A stretch of 64,000 bases of DNA from Heliopora coerulea (Eukaryota > Cnidaria > Anthozoa > Scleralcyonacea > Helioporidae). Each line of letters starts with the position of its first letter. Within the stretch, counting starts at the first letter, position 1. The DNA lies in contig JASJOG010000055.1 in NCBI GenBank assembly GCA_030142905.1, positions 975,501 to 1,039,500 of the forward strand, in the 5' to 3' direction. The position numbers and the translations under genes are program-made. Shown in pieces: positions 56,520 to 64,000 of the stretch. The notes beneath the pieces are model-generated. The model was given only the letters and a program-made list of their open reading frames with translations. It was not told where the DNA came from and made no database searches.

Positions 56520-56690
56520 TTAAGTTCTCACAACGAGCAAACCTATCCCTTTGGGGAGCATGGTTGAGATGGATGTATGCTGAAAGCACTGCACCTTGTG
56601 TCTCTTCTCATGTGAGTCAACTTGCCCTTCAGGGTACAGGTATTCTAGACAAAGACGGGCTGGTTTATTGTCACCTTAGTTCTGTCCTAA
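56520..56690 (+). pseudogene. possible LSU rRNA 3'-end fragment (mitochondrial-like)
   Basis: A G/C-richer island in very AT-rich sequence. Its 'GGGGAGCATGGTTGAGATGGAT' (trimmed) followed by 'TGCTGAAAGCA' resembles the end of organellar or bacterial 23S-type rRNA (GGGAGCTAAGTTGAGA...CGCTGAAAGCATCTAA). If right, it is a nuclear insertion of mitochondrial DNA. No alignment was possible. Confidence 0.35.
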
Positions 56691-56816
56691 GGGGAAGCAA
56701 AAAATGATCTTTTTTCCATTTATATTATCCTATGTAATAAAATTGACCAATAAAATTATGTTTTGTGGATGATTTCTTTAAGATATAGTATTGACTGAAT
56801 ATGAAAATTCTTTTAG

Positions 56817-57047
56817 ATGGCCGAATTACAAGTGAGCAACATTTACAAATGGTATAACCAAAAAATTGAAGAACTAACAGAAGATTTGAAATTGGATAGG
56901 GAAGACATTTGTGTTTCCCAGTTGGTTTATTTGAAAGGAAAAATAAATGAACTTCTTGATATGTTGTTACTCATTATAAAACATGTTGATGTTATAAATA
57001 ATGAAGTGAAAAAAAGAGAAGAATTAATTTTGGTAGTTTTATTTTAG
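56817..57047 (+). CDS. hypothetical coiled-coil protein (76 aa)
   Basis: Not recognised. Largely helical with heptad-like leucine/isoleucine spacing ('KIEELTEDLKLDREDICVSQ', 'LKGKINELLDMLLLIIKHVD'), so probably a short coiled coil. The next ORF starts one base after its stop, suggesting a paired or once-continuous unit. Confidence 0.4.
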   Translation: MAELQVSNIYKWYNQKIEELTEDLKLDREDICVSQLVYLKGKINELLDMLLLIIKHVDVINNEVKKREELILVVLF

Positions 57048-57048
57048 G

Positions 57049-57246
57049 ATGGAAAAAGTTGATTATAGATTTGGAATGGAGATGGTTGATTTAAATAAAT
57101 CGGAACATTTTTTAATCTATTTGGAAAGTAAGCAAGATGTGAATAAGATTATTAATCGTTGTTGTCAGAAGAAAAGATCGAAAATAACTGTTTGGGAAAT
57201 AATGGAAGGAACTGCAACTTTTGTAGAAAGACAAGAATTTATTTGA
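57049..57246 (+). CDS. small hypothetical protein (65 aa)
   Basis: Not recognised. Starts one base after the preceding stop. Mixed charged sequence with 'INRCCQKKRSKITVW'. Possibly the remainder of the upstream protein after a frameshift. Confidence 0.35.
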   Translation: MEKVDYRFGMEMVDLNKSEHFLIYLESKQDVNKIINRCCQKKRSKITVWEIMEGTATFVERQEFI

Positions 57247-57273
57247 AAACTTAAAGTAGCATACATTAATGAA

Positions 57274-57615
57274 TTAAAGTGAATTTGTGTTGATGCAACC
57301 TGGAGAATGAATTATTACTTTTCTACATAAATTTGCCATGAAAGAAAAGGTGTTTTCATCAATACATCTTTTCATAGTTTGATAAGCTATTTTACTAATA
57401 ATATTTGGTGAAATTGAAAGAATTAAATCTAAATTGTTCTTATTAATATGATTAAGTAAAAGTTCTGAGATAAAACTAATATGGTATTCTCCATTATAAT
57501 TACGTAAAATTTTGCAAGGAAAAAATTTTGGCAGTTTTTTTGTTGTTATTATAATATGTGATTTCCATCCTGGTGCTATCATGCTTTCACTATTTATTTG
57601 ATAGAATAAAGTCAT
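57274..57615 (-). CDS. hypothetical protein of the Polinton-like region (113 aa)
   Basis: Not recognised. Convergent with 57049-57246. No Cys-rich or membrane motif. 'KLPKFFPCKILRNYNGEYHI' and a helical Ile/Leu-rich middle are visible. Its 5' end lies beside the 57.6-57.73 kb hairpin insertion, so the native N-terminus may be displaced. Confidence 0.35.
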   Translation of the reverse strand: MTLFYQINSESMIAPGWKSHIIITTKKLPKFFPCKILRNYNGEYHISFISELLLNHINKNNLDLILSISPNIISKIAYQTMKRCIDENTFSFMANLCRKVIIHSPGCINTNSL

Positions 57616-57657
57616 CTTGAGAACTCAAGATATGAGTCAATGCAAAATAAAACTATT

Positions 57658-57729
57658 GTTGAAACTGTGATATTTCGATTTTATTCCGAAGATGACTTTG
57701 GAATAAAGTCGAAATATCACAGTTTCAAC
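57658..57729. repeat. 30-bp inverted repeat with hammerhead-like loop
   Basis: Arms 57658-57687 and 57700-57729 pair over 30 bp with one mismatch around a 12-nt loop. On the plus strand the inner part reads CCGAAGA, stem GACTTT/AAAGTC, then GAAA, a near match to the hammerhead core (CUGANGA...GAAA). 'ctatttatttga' occurs on both sides (57590 and 57730), hinting at a small insertion with a target duplication. Confidence 0.6.
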
Positions 57730-57928
57730 TATTTATTTGACTTAATAAAGTAATTAAAGATCACATATCATAATAATGCAATGTGTTAAATTTCATCTGT
57801 TCATGTTTAATTGATATCGATTTTAAAGTTTTTGCTAAGGTAATTCTATTAACTATAAAGTCACTATAAGGTTTTTCTATAATTTGTTGAAATAATGAAA
57901 TATTATGACAACAGTTTGTATTTACGCA

Positions 57929-58327
57929 TTATGATGTTCTTCTTTTGATATTTTGTTCATTGTTTGCATTGAAAATCTTCTTAGTTTTCTTTTGTACGTT
58001 GATTTCTTGGGAGTTACCAGAATTGTTTGTAGATGGGATACTTCTGGTATCCTCGTTTCTTTCAGTGTTGTGTTCATACCATTCTGTTGGTAACGAATTG
58101 AGGAGGATGATGTTGGAGATTCTAGTTTCATTGTCATTATTGTTGGCGTGTTCCAAGAGCAATAAATCATCAAGTTCTGTGAAGAAATTACTTGTTGAAT
58201 CAAGAGAATCTTTGATTTTTCCTGAGGTGGAATTTGGATTTGAGTCATTAAGAATGATGTTGGTGGAGTTTGGGTTTGATTCATTGGAGATGTTGAAGTA
58301 ATTTGGGATTGATGAATATGAATTCAT
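57929..58327 (-). CDS. Asn/Ser-rich hypothetical protein (132 aa)
   Basis: Low-complexity, acidic in the middle and Lys-rich at the end ('NVQKKTKKIFNANNEQNIKRR'). An overlapping frame (57922-58284) is similarly open and less plausible. No domain recognised. Overlaps the end of the 58281-58931 gene by ~45 bp. Confidence 0.35.
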   Translation of the reverse strand: MNSYSSIPNYFNISNESNPNSTNIILNDSNPNSTSGKIKDSLDSTSNFFTELDDLLLLEHANNNDNETRISNIILLNSLPTEWYEHNTERNEDTRSIPSTNNSGNSQEINVQKKTKKIFNANNEQNIKRRTS

Positions 58328-58931
58328 CCATTCTGATTCTTGAATTGTTGGTGTTATGATTAATGATTTTTCGTGATAAAGTGAATGCTTTTAAGCTTTC
58401 AAAAATGTCAGATGGTAATGACAAGTCTTTTGTGAAATCACATGGAACGATTGACATAAGTTGATGAAAAACAGATTGTAATGTTTGTTCATGATTTGAA
58501 CATTGTATAATGTATAATATTGTTTGAATAAGTATGTCAGGCACAAAAGTTAGTTGAAATGTTCCAGTGTAATTTGTACTGTTTGTTCTGTTAATGAATA
58601 GTTTTATTAATTTGATAAGACAATCTTCCTTTATGAAGAAGATATTTTTTGTTTTGTTTATTCATGTGAAAGAAATAAGTAAAGTCCATGGATTTTTTTG
58701 CAATGAATCTTCTCTAAGTTCCACCAGATGTTCTGTAGAAATTCCTTTTAGATGACTTTTGTTGTTAAGCTTTTTGAGAAAGCAGGAAGCTTTGATCCAT
58801 TTTATATCTCTTCTTGAGGCTTCATTGATATATTTTAATTCATAAAATAGTTGTGTGAACCATTCCAAGTTTTGTTTGATGAATGTAAATCCTTGATCGA
58901 GAATGAGTTTAAATCGTGATGATTGGAGCAA
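58281..58931 (-). pseudogene. hypothetical protein with in-frame stop
   Basis: Two ORFs (58931-58662 and 58544-58281) lie in the same frame, separated by a single TGA at 58662-58664. Reading between them is otherwise open. The protein is helical with aromatic residues ('FIKQNLEWFTQLFYELKYIN'). Upstream the frame stays open into a hydrophobic stretch ('FYIYIYIIFLIILTNIF' around 59020-58980), which could be a signal or membrane anchor, but no ATG was found there. Family not recognised. Confidence 0.4.
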
Positions 58932-59208
58932 CAGTGGACCATTTTGACTAAATATGTTGTTGTGTTTCTGACCTTTAAAGTTGAAAATGTTTGTTAAAAT
59001 TATAAGGAAAATAATATAAATATAAATATAAAAGAAATTTAAATTATAAGGAGAACACTTAAAAAGTTATAAATTTTGAGGAGTATGATTTAATGATAAG
59101 TTAATTTGAATTATAATGGAGCACTTAAAAAAGTTATGATTTTGAGGAGTTTGAATAAATGATAAGTTCATTTGAATAATGGGTAATATAAGTAATTGAT
59201 ATTTATAA

Positions 59209-59403
59209 ATGGTATATTTTACAATGTCTTGTCAAAGTTTTGAATCGTTCAGGAATTCATTTGAACATAAGGAAATATTTCTTGCAGGTATTGCACTTTT
59301 GAAGAAAAAGAAAGTATTGTTTGTTCGAATTAAAGATATTTTTTTGGAAAAAAATTTATTGTTATTCTTCGGTGATTATCGTTGTCATCAATTGGAAACA
59401 TAA
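59209..59403 (+). CDS. small hypothetical protein (64 aa)
   Basis: Not recognised. Hydrophobic/basic, with 'LLKKKKVLFVRIKDIFLEKN'. Lies 63 bp before the receptor-like gene. Confidence 0.3.
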   Translation: MVYFTMSCQSFESFRNSFEHKEIFLAGIALLKKKKVLFVRIKDIFLEKNLLLFFGDYRCHQLET

Positions 59404-59466
59404 TTTGAATCATCAGTTAAATATCGATTGGAAAAGTGGTGAAGCAACAAAAAATAGGCAAAGAAA

Positions 59467-59962
59467 ATGTATTACTTAATTCTGTTTATGGTAATTTGTG
59501 GTGTCAAGGGACAAGATCAACCAGAATTAACATGTGTTCATGGAATTTTTGTGGTCAAAAATGACTATATTCTGTGCACCACGTATTACTTGTCCAGAAG
59601 GAATGGAACCTGCTGTGAAATGTGTTCGTGACATTCTTTATAAAGACGATGTTGAGTTGGAATGGCTTCCATGTGAAACAGGATATTATTCTGATGGATA
59701 TGGAACTGGCTCTTCTAAAAAATGTAAAATTTGTTCGAAGTATGAGGAACTTTGTGAACCTAAAAATAATTCAGTTTGTCAGATTAATTCGACAGAAGGG
59801 ACAATGGAAAAATTGATAATTCAGAAACATCTTAAAACAAAGAAGTCAAAAACAATCGAGTTGATGGAAATTTTATTTGCTTTAATTATTTGTTTTACTG
59901 TATTACATGCTTTACTTGTTATTTTTGTTATTTTGTTAAGAAAATTAAAATGTAATTGTTAA
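59467..59962 (+). pseudogene. TNF-receptor-like type I membrane protein, frameshifted
   Basis: The ATG at 59467 opens a frame with a typical signal peptide ('MYYLILFMVICGVKGQ') and the first cysteines, including 'NGTCCEMC', which resembles the end of a TNFR cysteine-rich repeat. That frame stops near 59610. The continuation is in another frame (59534-59962): 'PCETGYYSDGYGTGSSKKCK' with 'CSKYEELCEP..NSVC', a further CRD-like block. A transmembrane helix follows ('LMEILFALIICFTVLHALLV...') and a short basic cytosolic tail. No death domain. The order signal, Cys-rich repeats, TM fits a small TNFR-like receptor. A secreted or decoy-like role in element-host interaction is inference. Its 3' end overlaps the convergent SET-like gene's end by ~35 bp. 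Confidence 0.6.
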
Positions 59963-60089
59963 TTCTTATGTTTTTTTCCAGTAATGTTTTTGGTAAAAAT
60001 GAAATAATTCTGTTTGGTCTGATGTGTATTAAAGTATATCCCAAGTAGATGAACGATCTTCAAGCTCGATACTCAGAAAATGATATCTG

Positions 60090-60162
60090 AGCCCCAGACG
60101 GGGATCGAACCCGCAACCTTCTGATGACCAGTTAGACGCTCTAACCATTGAGCTACCGAGAC
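60090..60162 (-). tRNA. tRNA-like unit 1, putative Thr(GGT)
   Basis: 73 nt; acceptor GTCTCGG/CTGGGGC, D-arm, T-arm GCGGG/CCCGT and both internal promoter boxes (TAGCTCAATGG, GGTTCGATCCC) present. The anticodon arm has a mismatch and differs from the others by C-to-T at one loop base; position 33 is not T, so it may not be a functional tRNA. Confidence 0.6.
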
Positions 60163-60333
60163 TCAGATGGCGAGCTAAGTTGCAAATTCGATATATATAT
60201 ATGTGCGACCTAAGCAGAAGCCACTATATATTGATAATGATTGAAGCAGTTTGATGTTTAGGAAACATGAGAGCTTGGATATATTGAAGTAGATGAACGA
60301 TCTTCAAGCTCGATACTCAGAAAATGATATCTG

Positions 60334-60406
60334 AGCCCCAGACGGGGATCGAACCTGCAACCTTCTGATGACCGGTTAGACGCTCTAACCATTGAGCTAC
60401 CGAGAC
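60334..60406 (-). tRNA. tRNA-like unit 2, putative Thr(GGT)
   Basis: Same fold as unit 1 with one T-stem change (GCAGG). Loop CCGGTCA, C at position 33. Confidence 0.6.
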
Positions 60407-60577
60407 TCAGATGGCGAGCTAAGTTGCAAATTCGATATATATATATGTGCGACCTAAGCGGAAGCCACTATATATTGATAATGATTGAAGCAGTTTGATG
60501 TTTAGGAAACATGAGAGCTTGGATATATTGAAGTAGATGAACAATCTTCAAGCTCGATACTCAGAAAATGATATCTG

Positions 60578-60650
60578 AGCCCCAGACGGGGATCAAACCC
60601 GCAACCTTCTGATGACCGGTTAGACGCTCTAACCATTGAGCTACCGAGAC
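60578..60650 (-). tRNA. tRNA-like unit 3, putative Thr(GGT)
   Basis: Same fold. The B box is altered (GGTTTGATCCC), which should weaken pol III recognition. Confidence 0.55.
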
Positions 60651-60821
60651 TCAGATGGCGAGCTAAGTTGCAAATTCGATATATATATATGTGCGACCTA
60701 AGCGGAAGCCACTATATATTGATAATGATTGAAGCAGTTTGATGTTTAGGAAACATGAGAGCTTGGATATATTGAAGTAGATGAACGATCTTCAAGCTCG
60801 ATACTCAGAAAATGATATCTG

Positions 60822-60894
60822 AGCCCCAGACGGGGATCGAACCCGCAACCTTCTGATGACCGGTTAGACGCTCTAACCATTGAGCTACCGAGAC
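60822..60894 (-). tRNA. tRNA-like unit 4, putative Thr(GGT)
   Basis: Consensus sequence of the array on the minus strand, with intact A and B boxes. Confidence 0.6.
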
Positions 60895-61049
60895 TCAGAT
60901 GGCGAGCTAAGTTGCAAATTCGATATATATATATGTGCGACCTAAGCGGAAGCCACTATATATTGATAATGATTGAAGCAGTTTGATGTGGCTTCCGCTT
61001 AGGTCGCACATATATATATATCGAATTTGCAACTTAGCTCGCCATCTGA

Positions 61050-61122
61050 GTCTCGGTAGCTCAATGGTTAGAGCGTCTAACCGGTCATCAGAAGGTTGCG
61101 GGTTCGATCCCCGTCTGGGGCT
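61050..61122 (+). tRNA. tRNA-like unit 5, putative Thr(GGT)
   Basis: Consensus sequence, plus orientation, first unit right of the palindrome centre. Confidence 0.6.
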
Positions 61123-61293
61123 CAGATATCATTTTCTGAGTATCGAGCTTGAAGATCGTTCATCTACTTCAATATATCCAAGCTCTCATGTTTCCTAAAC
61201 ATCAAACTGCTTCAATCATTTACAATATATAGTGGCTTCCGCTTAGGTCGCACATATATATATATCAAATTTGCAACTTAGCTCGCCATCTGA

Positions 61294-61366
61294 GTCTCGG
61301 TAGCTCTATGGTTAGAGCGTCTAACCGGTCATCAGAAGGTTGCGGGTTCGATCCCCGTCTGGGGCT
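61294..61366 (+). tRNA. tRNA-like unit 6, putative Thr(GGT)
   Basis: One change in the A box (TAGCTCTATGG). Otherwise consensus. Confidence 0.55.
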
Positions 61367-61537
61367 CAGATATCATTTTCTGAGTATCGAGCTTGAAGAT
61401 CGTTCATCTACTTCAATATATCCAAGCTCTCATGTTTCCTAAACATCAAACTGCTTCAATCATTATCAATATATAGTGGCTTCCGCTTAGGTCGCACATA
61501 TATATATATCGAATTTGCAACTTAGCTCGCCATCTGA

Positions 61538-61610
61538 GTCTCGGTAGCTCAATGGTTAGAGCGTCTAACCGGTCATCAGAAGGTTGCGGGTTCGATCCCC
61601 GTCTGGGGCT
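61538..61610 (+). tRNA. tRNA-like unit 7, putative Thr(GGT)
   Basis: Consensus sequence, outermost plus-strand unit. Confidence 0.6.
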
Positions 61611-62136
61611 CAGATATCATTTTCTGAGTATCGAGCTTGAAGATCGTTCATCTACTTCAATATATCCAAGCTCTCATGTTTCCTAAACATCAAAGTATAT
61701 CCCATTGGAATTAATTTGTTTTCAATATTTTTTGCGATGTCTTTTATACCAATGTTGGTTTTTGCTCTTGATCTTATATTGTTTGCATAATGTAGAGGAC
61801 CATCTGAGCTTTGGTTGGCATCTATACATTTACTTTCGGCATTGATTCCTTTGCATATACTGTTTGGAGGCATGAATCCTTTGTAAAGTCTGTCTAATTT
61901 ACTGCTGGTTATTATTCTTCCGGTATATAGTCCTAATTTATGGAATTGCTTGAAAGGTTCATTGTAACTAAATAATCCAAGTCCATTGTTTGGTATGATG
62001 GATGGTTTGATTCTTAAATTATTTTGTTTTGCTAAATGAACCCAACATTTATTTGTTTTCAATGTTCTGTTTTTACATCACCATCCCAGTTTTCTGCTTT
62101 TACATCTTCATTTGGTTATGAGGAATCTATCCATGG

Positions 62137-62445
62137 TTAATGATAAATTTTTACTCCAATATAAGAGTTTCCAAGTTTTTTGATTATATTTTTGATATTA
62201 TTTATTTTCACGTTAATATATTCTGGTAAATCTTTGACTTGATGTTGTAATCCTTTTTGATGTTTTGAAATTTCTTCCACGGTGTAAGGGAAAACATGAA
62301 AAGGATCTCCTGTATTTTCAAAATGATATAAGGTTTCTTGAAAAAGAATTGTTGAGAATAAACAGTCTTCATTGTCTGTAAAGCTTCCAGCTAATGTTGG
62401 TTTATTTGAATTATCTGTTTTGTAAATTTCGGTTAAAATAGACAT
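62137..62445 (-). CDS. hypothetical protein upstream of SET-like gene (102 aa)
   Basis: Not recognised. Same strand as the SET-like gene, 74 bp upstream. Helical, no Cys. 'NEDCLFSTILFQETLYHFEN' and a Lys/Ile-rich end. Could be co-transcribed with it. Confidence 0.4.
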   Translation of the reverse strand: MSILTEIYKTDNSNKPTLAGSFTDNEDCLFSTILFQETLYHFENTGDPFHVFPYTVEEISKHQKGLQHQVKDLPEYINVKINNIKNIIKKLGNSYIGVKIYH

Positions 62446-62933
62446 GTTTGAGTGTCCAGGACTTCCTCCACCAATAAAGTGTGATTGTTGTGTTAGATTA
62501 GATGATGTGACTATAAATTATTATGGTAAGTTTTTTGTTTTTTAATTTAAATTAAATTAAAATTATAATTTATTTATATTTTTGGATTTATGTGTTGCTG
62601 TAAATATTTAACAAGATTTTTGTTGAGTGTTTCTTGAAGAATTAATAGGTAAATGACTAAGATTGGTTTTATTCATGAAAAAATATTTTTTCAAAAATTA
62701 TTTTTCATTTTAGGGGTCCATTTAACCCATGCATTTTACAGAATCTGAAGTTCAATGAATAGTGAGTTTATTTCAAGATTATTACATATCTGATAATTGT
62801 GAAATTTTGACATTTATTGGAGAATAATATAATGAATGATTGGGTGTAAATAGTTGCATTTATTTGTTAAAAGTTGACATTGATCATTCTAGAACTTCAA
62901 TGATAAGATTGATAGGTGTTTTAAATTCTGGAT
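62446..62933. other. AT-rich spacer
   Basis: Divergent intergenic region between 62137-62445 (-) and the polymerase (+), probably containing both promoters. No element recognised. Confidence 0.35.
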
Positions 62934-64000
62934 ATGTTATCCAGAAATATACAAAGTAATGATTCCATTGAATTTAATAGTGGGTGGGAAACCAATGTGG
63001 TTATAAGTTATCTACCTCGTGCAAGGCAATCTGATGTTTCTGTTTCAAATCAAAATAGAAATCGTGTGAGGTGTGTTATTTTGAATAAAAGTCTTTTTGG
63101 AAGTGGAAAGTGTTCACCTGTTAAATATGATCGTCAAATGCAATATGGTGTTTATATGGTTGAAGCTGATTGTCAACCATATACTGATTGTTGTTTTTTC
63201 TTAAATGTTTTAACATTCAAAAGTTATTATGAAAACGACCAGTTATATAGATGTTTGGAATGCAGTGCTAAAATTTCTGAAGTTATAAATGTTAAAGAAA
63301 TTTCTGATTTGCATTCAAAATCAGGATTTGAAAAATTTCTAATGATGATTTTCAGTATATTTCTGAAAATTGGTTTTACAAATTTAGGGTATGATTTGGT
63401 TGTTTTTTATTAAGAAGAGTATGATGATGTTATTATTTATGATTCTCGAAGTAATGGGACTAATTTAATTAAGTTGAATGATAAAGTAATTTTTTTTGTG
63501 GAAGCATGATGGTCATTATGATTGTATTTTGGATGTTCCTAAATCTTTATATTTTTGTTCAGTTAATTTTTGTGTTAAATGTATGAAACAGTGTCATTCT
63601 AAGTTTACTCATATTTGTTTATTACCAAATATGTGTATTAAATGTTATTCTTTTCATGAAGTTGAAAAAAATTTAAATAACTTCTCAAAATGTCCTTGTT
63701 GTGATGTTATATTTTATAGTGAATTATGTTTGATGAAACATTCATCGTGATTGTTGTCAAATATATTGTTCTTATTGTTGTAAATTGCAGAAAAACCTCA
63801 TTATTGTTACATGAAATGTGTTGAAGTTGTGCAAACTGAATCTGTTTGTGATAAAATTTTTTTTTTTGATTTTGAAACACAAAGTGACGGTGATGGTTTA
63901 TGTTTTGATGTGTATTATTGTGTTGTTAATGTTGTTTGTAAGAAGTGTAAGGATGTGCCTTTTGATTCTGATGGTTCTGATGTACAACGTTATTGTGGTT
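62934..64000 (+). pseudogene. Polinton protein-primed DNA polymerase B, N-terminal part (runs off window)
   Basis: Would replicate the element from a protein primer. Three frames in sequence. 62934-63413 holds an N-terminal region with 'RNRVRCVILNKSLFG' and the start of the 'YENDQLYRCLECSAKI' block. 63496-63750 is a Cys/His-rich zinc-binding segment ('FCVKCMKQCHSKFTHIC', 'MCIKCYSFHEV', 'CPCCDVIFYSELCLMKH'). From about 63790 to the window edge there is 'HYCYMKCVEVVQ' and the exonuclease I motif 'KIFFFDFETQSDGDG', followed by 'VCKKCKDVPF'. This order, paired Cys motifs then FDFET, is that of Maverick/Polinton PolB. Frame changes near 63340-63410 and 63790 indicate decay. The polymerase domain itself lies beyond the window. 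Confidence 0.65.

Larger units (their letters stand above)
60044..61691. repeat. inverted array of seven tRNA-bearing ~240-bp units
   Basis: Four units in minus orientation (60044-~60985) meet three in plus orientation (~60986-61691), making a near-perfect large palindrome. Each unit holds a tRNA-like gene, 'gatatcattttctgagtatcgagcttgaag' (trimmed), 'ccaagctctcatgtttcctaaac' and an (AT)n stretch. Units are almost identical, differing by single bases. The block is flanked by a 13-bp direct repeat AAAGTATATCCCA (60031-60043 and 61692-61704). That repeat lies inside the SET-like reading frame, so the block is a recent insertion. Confidence 0.9.
59928..62062 (-). pseudogene. SET-domain-like gene split by the tRNA array
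   Basis: Likely protein-lysine methyltransferase-like. ORF 62062 downward has SET features: 'PSIIPNNGLGLFSYNEPF' (GxGLF), 'LGLYTGRIIT' (Y-x-G), 'KCIDANQSSDGPLHYANNI' (the RxxNH-equivalent region, with H-Y-A-N for R-Y-x-N). After about residue 123 the array insertion begins at 61704/61692. On the far side of the insertion the same frame resumes at the duplicated target and runs ~34 more codons to a stop at 59928-59930. The uninterrupted protein would be ~155 aa, small for SET. Cysteine zinc clusters are not seen. It is convergent with the receptor-like gene. Confidence 0.55.
55081..64000. mobile_element. Polinton/Maverick-like element (partial, decayed)
   Basis: Assigned from the N-terminal region of a protein-primed DNA polymerase B at 62934-64000 and a dense arrangement of short genes on both strands in AT-rich sequence. 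Neither terminal inverted repeat, ATPase, integrase nor capsid genes were identified within the window. The left limit is uncertain. Several genes are broken, and the tRNA-like array is inserted in it. Confidence 0.55.

Noticed and set aside
57922..58301. Overlapping 120- and 118-codon ORFs in other frames of the Asn/Ser-rich gene
   Set aside because: Low-complexity sequence leaves several frames open; only one was kept, at low confidence.
60983..61198. 71-codon ORF spanning a tRNA-like unit
   Set aside because: A chance frame through the tRNA repeat; short tRNA-repeat ORFs of this kind appear in every unit.
60044..61691. CRISPR-like array because of regular direct repeats
   Set aside because: Eukaryotic context, 240-bp units almost identical throughout with no variable spacers, and inverted halves.

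Overview
This window looks like a repeat-dominated stretch of an AT-rich animal genome, most likely an aquatic invertebrate such as a cnidarian or sponge (low certainty; no lineage-diagnostic host gene is present). The evidence is the mix of metazoan element families (R2, CR1-like LINE, BEL/Pao, Ty3/Gypsy, Penelope-like, Helitron, Tigger, hAT MITE, Polinton), diverged nuclear rRNA genes, a spliced-looking gene with a TATA box, and tandem satellites. I see no bacterial operons and no intact host gene.

Layout. 0-1.8 kb: remnants of a CR1-like LINE endonuclease ORF with a mutated 2A motif (- strand) and of a PIF1 helicase (+). 2.6-3.8 kb: decayed copy of an unrecognised gene whose second copy lies at 20.9-22.1 kb. 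4.2-11.9 kb: a displaced rDNA unit (- strand: 18S, ITS, 5.8S, 28S) carrying an R2 retrotransposon at the canonical R2 site of 28S. The 3' end of R2 and the adjacent 28S are replaced by a Gypsy fragment. 11.9-15 kb: a 194-bp repeat, then a ~345-bp satellite interrupted by a hAT MITE. 15.3-19 kb: a decayed Helitron-like element (- strand, HUH Rep plus PIF1 helicase). 22.7-25.3 kb: a Tigger transposon with TIRs and TA duplications. 26.4-34.3 kb: more of the same satellite, split by a Gypsy element with both LTRs.

34.7-41.7 kb: a second displaced rDNA unit (- strand) without R2. It keeps its intergenic spacer and the 28S 3' end of the next unit, so it is a fragment of a former tandem array. 42-43.8 kb: a ~185-bp palindromic repeat with an embedded spacer fragment. 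44.8-50.5 kb: a young BEL/Pao element (234-bp LTRs, 5-bp TSD) with one long polyprotein and a broken integrase. 51.5-53 kb: a second Helitron Rep remnant (+). 53.8-55.1 kb: a 5'-truncated Penelope-like element with GIY-YIG nuclease and a hammerhead-like motif.

55.1-64 kb: part of a decayed Polinton/Maverick. It has short overlapping genes on both strands, a TNF-receptor-like membrane protein, a SET-like gene and the N-terminal part of a protein-primed DNA polymerase B running off the right edge. The SET-like gene is split by a 1.65-kb insertion flanked by a 13-bp target duplication. That insertion is an inverted array of seven ~240-bp units, each with a tRNA-like gene. This array, the tumour-necrosis-receptor-like cargo gene and the R2-bearing displaced rDNA are the most interesting items.
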